From Microbacterium sp. MYb45 (GTDB lineage: Bacteria; Actinomycetota; Actinomycetes; Actinomycetales; Microbacteriaceae), in contig NZ_PCPG01000001.1 in NCBI RefSeq assembly GCF_002979655.1, forward strand, positions 62,001 to 126,000: 64,000 nt of DNA, read 5' to 3'. The notes beneath the pieces are model-generated. The model searched no databases. It saw nothing but the letters and a program-made list of their open reading frames with translations, and had not been told where the DNA came from. Below, one piece after another: positions 8,446 through 17,294 of the stretch. The translations under genes and the position numbers were made by a program. Within the stretch, counting starts at the first letter, position 1. Each line of letters opens with the position of its first letter.

Positions 8446-9675
8446 TCAGACGCGCGCGAGTCGGAGTCGCAGCATCCGGTATCCCACGCCGAGCAGGACC
8501 ACTCCTGCTCCGATGGCGGAGGCCAGGGCGGGGAGGGTCACCACCAGCACGAGGCAGCCGAGCGCGCCGATGACCTGCAGTGCGCGGGGGTAGCGGCGTG
8601 CCGGTCCCGTCTGCCGGAAGGCCGCCGCATTGGCGATGAAGTAGTACAGCAGCACACCGAAGGATGAGAAGCCGATCGCCCCGCGAAGATCGGCGAACAT
8701 CACGATGGCGATCACGATGACGGCGATCATGATCTCGGCGCGCTGCGGCACGTGGTGGCGCTCGTCGATCTTCGCGAGGAATCTCGGGACGTCGCTTTCC
8801 CGTGCCATGGCGAGGGTCGTCCGGCCGATCCCGGTCAGCAGTGCCAGCAGCGCGCCGAGTGAGGCGGCCGCTGCAGCCACACGGATGACCGGGGCCCACG
8901 CGGAAGCGCCCGCCGCGTCGAGCAGGTCGACCAGAGGCGCCATCGATCTGATCGCATCCCCGCCGAGGACCAGGACGACCGCGACGCAGACGAGCGTGTA
9001 GACGACGACGGCTCCACCCAGTGCGAGGACGATCGCGCGCGGAATCGTCTTCGACGGGTCGACCACCTCCTCGCCCATGGTCGCGATGCGCGCGTAGCCG
9101 GCGAACGCGAAGAACAGCAGCCCGGCACCCTGCAGCACGCCGTAGGCGGTGGCGTCGGGCAGCGGACCGGGGGCGGCGGTCGGTGCGGCGCCGAGCCCGA
9201 ATCCGACAGCGACGGCGATCCCGAGGAGCGAGCACACGACCAGGATGCGGGTGAGCAGCGCGGTCCTGGTCACGCCGAAGCAGTTCACGACAGCGAGCGC
9301 CGCCACCGCCGCCGCGGCAACCGGCACCTGCCATCCGGCGGGGGCGGCATAGGCGGCGAAGGTCATCGCCATGGCGGCGCAGCTCGCGATCTTGCCGATC
9401 ACGAAGCTCCAGCCGGCGACGAATCCCCACCAGGGCCCGATCTCGGCGCGGGCGTACGCATACGTGCCGCCCGCGACGGGATGCGCGGCCGCGAGCTGCG
9501 CCGATGCGGTGGCGTTGCCGTATGCGACGACGGCGGCGATCGCGAGGGCGATGAGGATGCCGCTTCCGGCGGCCCCGATCGCCGGAGCCCACACGGCGAA
9601 CACGCCGGCGCCGATCATGGAGCCGAGACCGATGGCGACGGCGTCTCCGAGCGTCAGACGGCGAGCGAGGGGCAT
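8446..9675 (-). CDS. APC-superfamily amino-acid permease
   Basis: Membrane transporter of about 409 residues with 11-12 hydrophobic segments. The N-terminus LTLGDAVAIGLGSMIGAGVF carries the GSMIGAGVF motif of amino acid/polyamine/organocation transporters, and EEVVDPSKTIPRAI matches the conserved cytoplasmic loop. The substrate is not evident. The ATG at 9675 places this motif at the usual distance from the start; a longer upstream reading frame is arginine-rich and rejected. It is downstream of the DUF4442 gene on the same strand with a 43-nt gap. Confidence 0.88.
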   Translation of the reverse strand: MPLARRLTLGDAVAIGLGSMIGAGVFAVWAPAIGAAGSGILIALAIAAVVAYGNATASAQLAAAHPVAGGTYAYARAEIGPWWGFVAGWSFVIGKIASCAAMAMTFAAYAAPAGWQVPVAAAAVAALAVVNCFGVTRTALLTRILVVCSLLGIAVAVGFGLGAAPTAAPGPLPDATAYGVLQGAGLLFFAFAGYARIATMGEEVVDPSKTIPRAIVLALGGAVVVYTLVCVAVVLVLGGDAIRSMAPLVDLLDAAGASAWAPVIRVAAAAASLGALLALLTGIGRTTLAMARESDVPRFLAKIDERHHVPQRAEIMIAVIVIAIVMFADLRGAIGFSSFGVLLYYFIANAAAFRQTGPARRYPRALQVIGALGCLVLVVTLPALASAIGAGVVLLGVGYRMLRLRLARV

Positions 9676-9718
9676 CCGTCCATGGTGACAGCCCGCGGTG
9701 AACGGCGGGTGACGCGGT

Positions 9719-10189
9719 TCACCCTCGGGACGCCGTGACCCGCTTCTTCTCCCGGATGTACACCTCGCGGCGCACCTTCGCGACGACATCGCCCTCGCGG
9801 TCCGTGATGACCGTCTCGAACCACTCCAGGACCTTCGCCCCGCCGCGGGCGCGTTCGCGGATCTCCTCGGCCTTCTCCTTCGACACCTCGAACTCGGCCG
9901 TCAGCACGCCGCGGCCGGGCTTGAGGAACTCGATCTCGCCGCGGGTGTCCCACACCACGTGGTCGCGCCCGAGCTGATGCATGACGAGCATGAAGAAGTA
10001 CGGGTCGGTCATCGCGGACATCGACCCGCCGAACGCGGTCTTGACGTAGTTGCGGGTGAAGACGTTCACGTGCAGCTCGACGGTGGCGTGGGTCCAGTCC
10101 TCGCTGAAGCGACGGATGCGGATGCCGCTGAAGAGGTTCGGGATCCACAGGCTCATGCCGAGGGCGAGGCGGCGGGGAGTGATGCGCAT
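9719..10189 (-). CDS. DUF4442 hotdog-fold protein (possible thioesterase)
   Basis: A 156-residue protein resembling DUF4442, a hotdog-fold family related to acyl-CoA thioesterases. Visible features are the central helix region NYVKTAFGGSMSAMTDP (family-typical NxxGTxFGG-like segment) and a charged C-terminus REVYIREKKRV. No substrate can be assigned. CACACT lies 6 nt before the ATG, a weak leaderless-type box. It is divergent from the GntR operon. Confidence 0.8.
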   Translation of the reverse strand: MRITPRRLALGMSLWIPNLFSGIRIRRFSEDWTHATVELHVNVFTRNYVKTAFGGSMSAMTDPYFFMLVMHQLGRDHVVWDTRGEIEFLKPGRGVLTAEFEVSKEKAEEIRERARGGAKVLEWFETVITDREGDVVAKVRREVYIREKKRVTASRG

Positions 10190-10246
10190 CCCGCCAGTGT
10201 GGGGGACGTGGGCGCGGGCGACGAAGACGTCTGGAGGGTAGCCACA

Positions 10247-10271
10247 GTTATTCTAGTTCGAGTAGAATAAC
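10247..10271. promoter_or_regulatory. Perfect inverted-repeat operator overlapping the gntR promoter
   Basis: GTTATTCTA, 7 nt, TAGAATAAC: 9-bp perfect arms in an otherwise GC-rich region. The right arm contains TAGAAT (10263-10268), a good -10 box for the GntR operon, whose start lies 23 nt beyond. A repressor bound here would block the promoter, so autoregulation by the adjacent YtrA-type GntR protein is the natural reading (inference). Confidence 0.8.
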
Positions 10272-10291
10272 GCGAACAAGACGGAGGTCGG

Positions 10292-10642
10292 ATGCTGATC
10301 AGGGTCGACATGGCGAGCGGGGTGCCGCTCTACGAGCAGGTCGCGGCCTCCGTGCGTGCTGACATCATCGGCGGCAGACTGGCGCCGGGAGACCGCCTTC
10401 CCTCGGCGCGCGAAGTCGCCGAGACCCTCGAGATCAACCTGCACACCGTCCTGCACGCTTACCAGCAGCTGCGCGCGGAGGGCCTGATCGACCTGCGACG
10501 TGGTCGTGGTGCAGTGGTCTCGGCTTCCGTCGGTCCGCTCGTCGACCTGACGAAGGATCTGCATGATCTGGTGTCGCGCGCCGCCGCGCTCGGCGTCGCG
10601 CCGGCCACACTCGCCGCTCTCGTGAAGGAGATCACCGTATGA
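10292..10642 (+). CDS. GntR-family regulator, YtrA subfamily
   Basis: A 116-residue repressor-type protein with the winged HTH of GntR: PLYEQVAASVRADIIGGRL, GDRLPSAREVAETLEINLHTV, and YQQLRAEGLIDLRRGRG. The short C-terminal helical tail (about 35 residues) without a ligand-binding domain is typical of the YtrA subfamily, which usually controls a neighbouring membrane-protein or ABC operon. ATG with GGAGG 5 nt upstream. A perfect palindrome covers its -10 box. The stop overlaps the next gene by ATGA, so it is the first gene of a three-gene operon. Confidence 0.92.
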   Translation: MLIRVDMASGVPLYEQVAASVRADIIGGRLAPGDRLPSAREVAETLEINLHTVLHAYQQLRAEGLIDLRRGRGAVVSASVGPLVDLTKDLHDLVSRAAALGVAPATLAALVKEITV

Positions 10643-11682
10643 CCCCCGCCGTCCGCCGTGCCCGCACCGCCTTCCTCTGGGTGGGGGTGATCATTCCGCT
10701 CACGATCCTGGCGGTGTCGGCGGTCATCGTCGCGTTCTGGCTCCCCGAGATCCCGGAGCCTGCGGCGATCCACTGGTCGGAGGACGGCGTGAACGGCTTC
10801 GGGCCCGGCTGGACCTACCTCGCCATCCTCGGCGGCATCGCGGTGATGGTCATCGGGTTCGCGCTCCTCGCGTGGTTCGCGCACCGACTCCCGCAGAACG
10901 GGCAGCCGGTTCCCTCCGCAGAAGCCGAGCGCCCGCAGTGGTCGATCACGGCGAGGTTCCTCGGCGCGATGAACCTCGGTCTCGCGGCCATCATCTCCTT
11001 CATCACCCTGGTCGGTGTCGACGCGCAACGCGGTCTCGCGGATGCCGCCGACACACCCGACATCGGCTTCGAGGTGCTGATCGGGTTCCTGCTCATGGCC
11101 GCCGGCGTGGCGATCGGGTGGTTCCTGCAGCCGTCCACGCCCCTGCCGGACACGAGCGGGTCCGAGAGCCCGGCGGAGCCCCTCCCGACCTCCGCCACGG
11201 AACGCCTCGTGTGGATCGGCACCGCAGCGATCGCCGGTGTCGCGTTGGCCGTGCTCGGCGGCGCGGTGCTGCTCGCCTGTGCGCTCGCCGCCGTCATGAT
11301 CGCGACGGGAGCGGGCGGAGTGATGACCGCGGTCATCATGCTCGCCTCGTGCGGGATCCTGATCGCCGCGCTCGTCACCACCTTCGCGTTCCGCGTGCGC
11401 ATCGGGCCCGCCGGACTGCTCGTGCGGTCGCTGGCGGGCTGGCCGAGGATCGAGATCCCGTCCGCCGATATCGCGTCGGTACGCGCGATCGACGTCGATC
11501 CCTTCGCCGAGTTCGGGGGATGGGGGCTGCGCTACGGCCTCGACGGACGGTACGGCGTGGTCCTGCGGCGAGGTGAAGCGCTCGAAGTGACGCGGGTCGG
11601 TGGACGGCGGTTCGTCGTCACGGTCGACGACGCACAGACAGCGGCGGCGGCGCTCGCCGCCGTCACGAGGAAGGAAGCGTGA
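10639..11682 (+). CDS. DUF1648-domain membrane protein
   Basis: A 347-residue membrane protein with about six to seven hydrophobic segments. The N-terminal region, with a TM near residues 12-34 followed by LPEIPEPAAIHWSEDGVNGFG, matches DUF1648, the domain found at the N-terminus of SdpI-like immunity proteins. The C-terminal part (about 235-347) is soluble, with a bacterial PH-like look (VRIGPAGLLVRSLAG). Start and stop overlap both neighbours by 4 nt (ATGA and GTGA). It is probably a target of the upstream GntR protein; an envelope-stress or immunity role is inference. Confidence 0.85.
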   Translation: MTPAVRRARTAFLWVGVIIPLTILAVSAVIVAFWLPEIPEPAAIHWSEDGVNGFGPGWTYLAILGGIAVMVIGFALLAWFAHRLPQNGQPVPSAEAERPQWSITARFLGAMNLGLAAIISFITLVGVDAQRGLADAADTPDIGFEVLIGFLLMAAGVAIGWFLQPSTPLPDTSGSESPAEPLPTSATERLVWIGTAAIAGVALAVLGGAVLLACALAAVMIATGAGGVMTAVIMLASCGILIAALVTTFAFRVRIGPAGLLVRSLAGWPRIEIPSADIASVRAIDVDPFAEFGGWGLRYGLDGRYGVVLRRGEALEVTRVGGRRFVVTVDDAQTAAAALAAVTRKEA

Positions 11683-12638
11683 ACAGCATGGACTCACCCA
11701 CCCCCACGTCTCGAAGAGTCGAGTGGCCCGCCATCATCGTCTTCGTGGTCGTCGCCTGCGCGCTGGCCTGGCTGGTGGCACTGCCACTGTGGCTCGGAGC
11801 CGGTCTCGCCGAGCCGATGTCCGTCTTCCTCCTCCCGGTCATGATGTTCACTCCGGCCATCGCGGTACTGGTCGTCACCTTCGCGATGCGCGTGCCCGCG
11901 CGGGGACAGCGTGCGCGCTTCCTGGGCCTCTGGCCGCTACGGCCCGCCAAGCGCGTGGTCTGGCTCATGGTCGCCGCATGGCTCGTCCCGCCGGTCCTGG
12001 TGGCGCTTACGATCCTCGTGTCCGCAGCGCTCGGGTTCGTGCAGCTCGATCTGACGTTCGCCGGCTTCGCGGCTGAGCTCGCGAAGTCGCTGCCCGATGG
12101 TGTTCCGGTGCCGCCGGTCGAGATCGTGGTGTTCGCGCAGATCGCGATGGTTCCGCTCGGGGCGCTGCTCAACAGCTTCTTCGCCTTCGGGGAGGAGCTC
12201 GGATGGCGAGGCTGGCTGGTGCCGGCCCTGCGACCGCTCGGCACCTGGCCCGCCCTGATCCTCAGCGGCGCGATCTGGGGCCTGTGGCACAGCCCGATCA
12301 TCCTGCTCGGCTACAACTTCGGGCGCACCGACATCACGGGAGTCCTGTTCATGGTCGGCGGCTGCGTCGCGTGGGGCATCCTGCTCGGCTGGCTGCGCCT
12401 GCGCTCGGCATCCCTCTGGCCGGCGGTGATCGCGCACGGATCACTGAACGCCGCCGCCGGGCTCATCGTCCTGTTCGCGGCCTCGCAGCCCGACATGGCG
12501 CTCGCCGGACCGCTCGGCGTGGCGGCATGGATCGTCATCGCGGTGGTCGTCCTGGTGCTCGTGCTGACCGGCCAGTTCCGGAAGCAGCCGGAGCTCGCCG
12601 ACGCGCCCGGTCGTCTGCTCTCGCCGCCGCGGGGTTGA
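11679..12638 (+). CDS. CPBP-family intramembrane metalloprotease (Abi/CAAX protease-like)
   Basis: A 319-residue, eight- to nine-TM protein of the CPBP (CAAX protease and bacteriocin-processing) family. The signature EELGWRGWL (motif 1, EExxxR), LWHSPIILLG (motif 2 His) and IAHGSLNA (motif 3 HxxxN/D) are all present, so an active glutamyl metalloprotease is plausible. GTG start overlaps the DUF1648 stop; an ATG three codons later is the alternative. Members are often bacteriocin immunity or processing proteins, which fits its DUF1648/SdpI-like partner and GntR control. No bacteriocin gene is visible here. Confidence 0.88.
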   Translation: MNSMDSPTPTSRRVEWPAIIVFVVVACALAWLVALPLWLGAGLAEPMSVFLLPVMMFTPAIAVLVVTFAMRVPARGQRARFLGLWPLRPAKRVVWLMVAAWLVPPVLVALTILVSAALGFVQLDLTFAGFAAELAKSLPDGVPVPPVEIVVFAQIAMVPLGALLNSFFAFGEELGWRGWLVPALRPLGTWPALILSGAIWGLWHSPIILLGYNFGRTDITGVLFMVGGCVAWGILLGWLRLRSASLWPAVIAHGSLNAAAGLIVLFAASQPDMALAGPLGVAAWIVIAVVVLVLVLTGQFRKQPELADAPGRLLSPPRG

Positions 12639-12669
12639 CGGAGGCCACAGCCGGCGGTTGGCTGAGGTC

Positions 12670-13329
12670 ATGGACTCCACCCCCGCCGCCTGGTCGCAGG
12701 CCGATTCGTACCTCGCCGACACGCTCGTCGGGCCCGACGCCGAACTGGAATCGGCTCTCGTCGCGCAGCGAGAGGCGGGGCTGCCCGAGATCGAGGTCGC
12801 TCCCGTCGCCGGCAAGCTGCTGAACCTGCTCGTCCGCATCAGCGGTGCGCGAAGGGTGCTCGAGATCGGCACCCTCGGCGGCTATTCGACGATCTGGCTC
12901 GCCCGCGCCGTCGGTTCCGAAGGCCGCGTCGTGACGATCGAGGCGGAGGCTGAGAACGCCGCCGTCGCACGGGCCAGCATCGACGCCGCCGGTGTCGGTG
13001 ACCGGGTCGACATCCGCATCGGCAGGGGCGCCGAGGTGCTGCCGACTCTGGTCGGCGGGTTCGATCTGGTGTTCATCGACGCCGACAAGGAGTCCAACAC
13101 CGTCTATCTCGACTGGGCCGCGCGACTCGGTCACTCGGGCACGGTCGTCGTGCTGGACAACATCGGGCGCGAAGGCGAGATCGTCCGCGACGACAGCACC
13201 GACTCGAAGGTGATCGGCACCCGTGACGGTCTGCGGATGCTGGGGGAGGACCCGCGCTTCGACGCCACGGCGCTGCAGACGGTCGGGGCGAAGGGCTGGG
13301 ACGGCTTCGCGATCGCCGTCGTGGTCTGA
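12670..13329 (+). CDS. O-methyltransferase (class I SAM-dependent, COMT-like)
   Basis: A 219-residue methyltransferase of the O-MT family 3. The SAM-binding LEIGTLGGYSTIWLA (about residues 60-75), the acidic loop VTIEAE, the metal/substrate Asp pair in VFIDADKESN and LDNIGREG are all typical of Mg-dependent catechol-type O-methyltransferases. The ATG is preferred over a TTG four codons upstream; TTGGCT ends 6 nt before it. It stands alone between the CPBP operon and eno. The natural substrate is unknown. Confidence 0.9.
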   Translation: MDSTPAAWSQADSYLADTLVGPDAELESALVAQREAGLPEIEVAPVAGKLLNLLVRISGARRVLEIGTLGGYSTIWLARAVGSEGRVVTIEAEAENAAVARASIDAAGVGDRVDIRIGRGAEVLPTLVGGFDLVFIDADKESNTVYLDWAARLGHSGTVVVLDNIGREGEIVRDDSTDSKVIGTRDGLRMLGEDPRFDATALQTVGAKGWDGFAIAVVV

Positions 13330-13361
13330 GCCCGCTCCGTGCGCGGCGGTCGGACGAGTCC

Positions 13362-13390
13362 CTGATCGGGTCGCACGGCCGGGCTAGACT
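13362..13390 (+). promoter_or_regulatory. Promoter of eno
   Basis: CTGATC (13362-13367) and TAGACT (13385-13390) are spaced by 17 bp, giving a start near 13397 and a leader of about 50 nt before the eno ribosome site AAGGAG. Unlike many genes here, eno has a conventional leader. Confidence 0.6.
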
Positions 13391-13432
13391 GGGCGCGGAT
13401 CGACGACGCTCCACACCACGTTTTCCCCCTGA

Positions 13433-14728
<1,296 letters not shown>

Positions 14729-14809
14729 GAACAGCTGACACACGAAGAAGCCGCGCGAGCGGCGGCCGAGAAAGCCGTCGCCCGCGGCGCAGGAAGCCGC
14801 TGAAGCGGT

Positions 14810-14857
14810 ACGACGAAGGAGGGGCCGTGGCACGACGACCGGCTCCTCCTTCGTCGT
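14810..14857 (+). promoter_or_regulatory. Hairpin enclosing the ftsB ribosome site and start codon
   Basis: A perfect 13-bp stem (14810-14822 ACGACGAAGGAGG with 14845-14857 CCTCCTTCGTCGT) has a 22-nt loop holding the GTG start at 14827. The left arm contains the whole ribosome-binding site GAAGGAGG, so folding would hide it. There is no U run, so it is not an ordinary terminator. Translational control is inference. Confidence 0.55.
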
Positions 14858-15393
14858 CTCCGAATCCGAAGGCGACCGGAAAGGGGCGCGGCGGGTCGAA
14901 GGCGTCCGCTGCTGCCGCCCCCGCGCCCAGGGCCGCGGGGAGGAACCGCGGCGACGCGGCACGTGTCGATGTGCGCGAGTGGGCCTCCGGCATCCGCCTC
15001 TCGGCGTTCTCGGTCATCATGCTCTCGCTCGTGGTGCTGGGGGCCTGGGTCCTCGTGCCCACGCTCGGCACGTTCATCGATCAGCGTCAGAAGATCGCGG
15101 CACTCGAGGCATCGGTGCAGGTGAGCGAAGACGAGATCACGGCGCTGATCGCCGAGCGCGAGCGATGGAACGACCCCGCCTACATCACCACTCAGGCGCG
15201 CGAGCGCCTGTACTACGTCAAGCCGGGCGAGGTCGTCTATCTGATCGACAACGACCTCGATCCGTCCGTGCTTCCGCGTGAGCAGGCGCCCGTGAGCGAC
15301 ACGCTCGAGGAGAAGCCGTCGGACTGGATGCCGCAGCTGCTGCGCACCCTGGTCGCGACGGGACTCAGCGACACGGCGACGACCGCTCCCTGA
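14827..15393 (+). CDS. FtsB/DivIC-type septum formation initiator protein
   Basis: Bitopic division protein of the FtsB/DivIC family that links FtsL and FtsQ in the divisome. Of 188 residues, 1-55 are a basic, Ala/Pro-rich cytoplasmic tail, about 58-80 form the single TM (AFSVIMLSLVVLGAWVLVP), and a coiled coil follows (QRQKIAALEASVQVSEDEI). Then comes the family-typical ARERLYYVKPGEVVYLI. The GTG start has GAAGGAGGGG immediately upstream, embedded in a hairpin. It lies between eno and a DUF501 gene, the conserved actinobacterial order. Confidence 0.9.
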   Translation: MARRPAPPSSSPNPKATGKGRGGSKASAAAAPAPRAAGRNRGDAARVDVREWASGIRLSAFSVIMLSLVVLGAWVLVPTLGTFIDQRQKIAALEASVQVSEDEITALIAERERWNDPAYITTQARERLYYVKPGEVVYLIDNDLDPSVLPREQAPVSDTLEEKPSDWMPQLLRTLVATGLSDTATTAP

Positions 15394-15440
15394 GTGTCCG
15401 CTCCGAGCATCCTCTCGGCCGGCTCCCCTACGCTGGTGGG

Positions 15441-15983
15441 GTGACCACGCCGCCGTTCCCCGCTCCCACGCCCGCCGAGCTCGCCGTCGTCTCGGCCCAG
15501 CTCGGTCGTCCTGCCCGGGGTGTGGTGGGCATCGCCGCTCGCTGCGCCTGCGGCAACCCCACGGTGGTCGCGACGACGCCGCGCCTCCCGGACGGCACAC
15601 CGTTCCCCACGTTCTACTACCTGACGCACCCGGCTGCCACGGCCGCGATGTCGACCCTCGAGGCCAACCAGGTGATGCCGGAGCTCGCAGCGCTCCTGGC
15701 CGACGATGAAGATGTCGCCGCCGCCTACCTCGCCGCGCATGAGGCCTACCTCGCCGACCGCGCGCAGTTCGGGGAGGTGTCCGAAATCGACGGCATCTCG
15801 GCGGGAGGGATGCCGACGCGTGTGAAGTGCCTGCATGCACTCGCGGGGCATGCGCTCGCTGCCGGTACGGGAGTGAACCCCATCGGTGATGCCGCGCTGG
15901 CGCGGTCGTCCTGGTCGCCCGAGGTGTGCCGGTGCGAAGACCCCGGTGCCGCCCAGCGCGAAGCGGCGGCGTCACCGGCATGA
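15441..15983 (+). CDS. DUF501 family protein
   Basis: A 180-residue cytoplasmic protein of DUF501, function unknown. It is characteristically encoded after eno and the FtsB-like gene in actinobacteria. Conserved-looking features are QLGRPARGVVGIAARCACG, the Tyr-rich FPTFYYLTHP, and MPTRVKCLHALAGHALA with Cys and His residues, plus a final CRCEDP cluster; a metal site is conceivable. GTG start is preceded by TACGCT at exactly 6 nt (15429-15434), a leaderless-type promoter that uncouples it from eno. Its stop overlaps the next gene by ATGA. Confidence 0.88.
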   Translation: MTTPPFPAPTPAELAVVSAQLGRPARGVVGIAARCACGNPTVVATTPRLPDGTPFPTFYYLTHPAATAAMSTLEANQVMPELAALLADDEDVAAAYLAAHEAYLADRAQFGEVSEIDGISAGGMPTRVKCLHALAGHALAAGTGVNPIGDAALARSSWSPEVCRCEDPGAAQREAAASPA

Positions 15984-17287
15984 CAGCCCGTCGGACGCTG
16001 CGCAGCGCCGCCGCCATGATGGTGGTCGCGGCGTCTGTGCTGCTCCTCGGGGCCACGGCGACGCCGCCGCCGATCCCGGACGACCCCTCCGACCCGACCC
16101 GCGCATCGGAGTATTGGCTCGACGGCGCCCGCATCCGTGAGGCGTGGCAGACGACCCGCGGCAAGGGTGTGACGATCGCCGTCATCGACACCGGCATCGG
16201 CAAGGTGCCCGAGGTGTTCGGCGATGCCGTGGTCGGCGGCACGGACGTCTCCGGTGCGGGCACGCCGGATGGACGGACGCCGCTCGGCGCGATCGACGGA
16301 AATCATGGCTCCTGGGTGGCTTCGCTCGCCGCCGGACGCGGCGCCGCCGACGGGACCGGCATGATCGGAGTCGCGCCGGAGGCCAACCTCCTCTCCATCT
16401 CGGTCGGCTTCGGCGCGGCCGCCGCCGTGCCGTTCACGGAGCAGGTGGCGAAGGGCATGCGCTGGGCGGTCGACAACGGCGCCGACATCATCAACCTCTC
16501 GTTCACGACGAACACGCTCGACTGGGACGAGAGCTGGGACGACGCGTTCCTCTATGCGTTCGAGCACGACGTCGTGGTCGTCGTCGCCGCGGGCAACCGG
16601 GGGAGTGGCACGAACATCATCGGCGCACCGGCGACCATCCCCGGCGTGCTCACGGTGGGCGGCGTGGACCAGACCGGCACGGCGAGCGTCGAGGCTTCCA
16701 CCCAGGGCATCACGATCGGGATATCCGCTCCGAGCGAGGGCCTGATCGGAGTCTCCGCCGACGGCAAGGTCGAGCGGTGGCGAGGGACGAGCGGCGCGGC
16801 GCCCATCGTCGCGGGGGTCGCCGCGCTGATCCGCTCTGCGCATCCCGACATCAAGGCGATCGACGTCATCAACCGCATCATCAAGACGGCGATACCGGTC
16901 CCCGACGCCGTCAAGCCGCAGGATCCGCTCTACGGCTACGGGCTGGTGGATGCCGCCGCGGCGATCTCCGCCAACATCCCCCCGGTGAGCGCGAACCCCA
17001 TGGGCGACCTGGCGGAATGGGTGCGCTACTTCCGTCGCGCGGAGTCGGAACCGCAGCCCGTGCCGTCGATGACGCCGGTGGCCGTGCCCCCTCTTCCCGC
17101 GGCCGATGCGCCGAGCGAGGCGGCTTCACCGTTGCTTCCCAGCGCCGATTCGCTGCGCTACGGTACCCTGCCGCTCATCGCGCTCACCGTGCCTGGTATC
17201 CTGGTAGCGCTTGGCGTCACCGCAGCTGCCCGGCGCATCCGATCGGCGCGCGTTTCCGTACGCCAAATCCCCGACTCCGAGGAGTAG
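15980..17287 (+). CDS. S8 subtilisin-family serine protease, mycosin-like and membrane-anchored
   Basis: Secreted subtilase of 435 residues. It has an N-terminal signal peptide (about residues 5-28), catalytic Asp70 (VIDTGIG), His109 (GNHGSWVAS), oxyanion Asn206 (AAGNRG) and Ser271 (GTSGAAPIVAG), a proline-rich linker (about 365-395), and a C-terminal TM (PLIALTVPGILVALGVTA) ending in RRIR. This domain order is that of mycosins (MycP), which accompany type VII secretion, yet no ESX gene is in the window. ATG overlaps the DUF501 stop. Many actinobacteria have a ppx-type phosphatase at this place in the eno cluster; here the subtilase occupies it. Confidence 0.9.
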   Translation: MTARRTLRSAAAMMVVAASVLLLGATATPPPIPDDPSDPTRASEYWLDGARIREAWQTTRGKGVTIAVIDTGIGKVPEVFGDAVVGGTDVSGAGTPDGRTPLGAIDGNHGSWVASLAAGRGAADGTGMIGVAPEANLLSISVGFGAAAAVPFTEQVAKGMRWAVDNGADIINLSFTTNTLDWDESWDDAFLYAFEHDVVVVVAAGNRGSGTNIIGAPATIPGVLTVGGVDQTGTASVEASTQGITIGISAPSEGLIGVSADGKVERWRGTSGAAPIVAGVAALIRSAHPDIKAIDVINRIIKTAIPVPDAVKPQDPLYGYGLVDAAAAISANIPPVSANPMGDLAEWVRYFRRAESEPQPVPSMTPVAVPPLPAADAPSEAASPLLPSADSLRYGTLPLIALTVPGILVALGVTAAARRIRSARVSVRQIPDSEE

Positions 17288-17294
17288 TTCTTCT

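Noticed and set aside
7571..9592. 673-residue open frame on the minus strand across the AraC and permease genes
   Set aside because: Shadow frame: arginine-rich, overlapping two well-supported genes in another frame, with no start signal.
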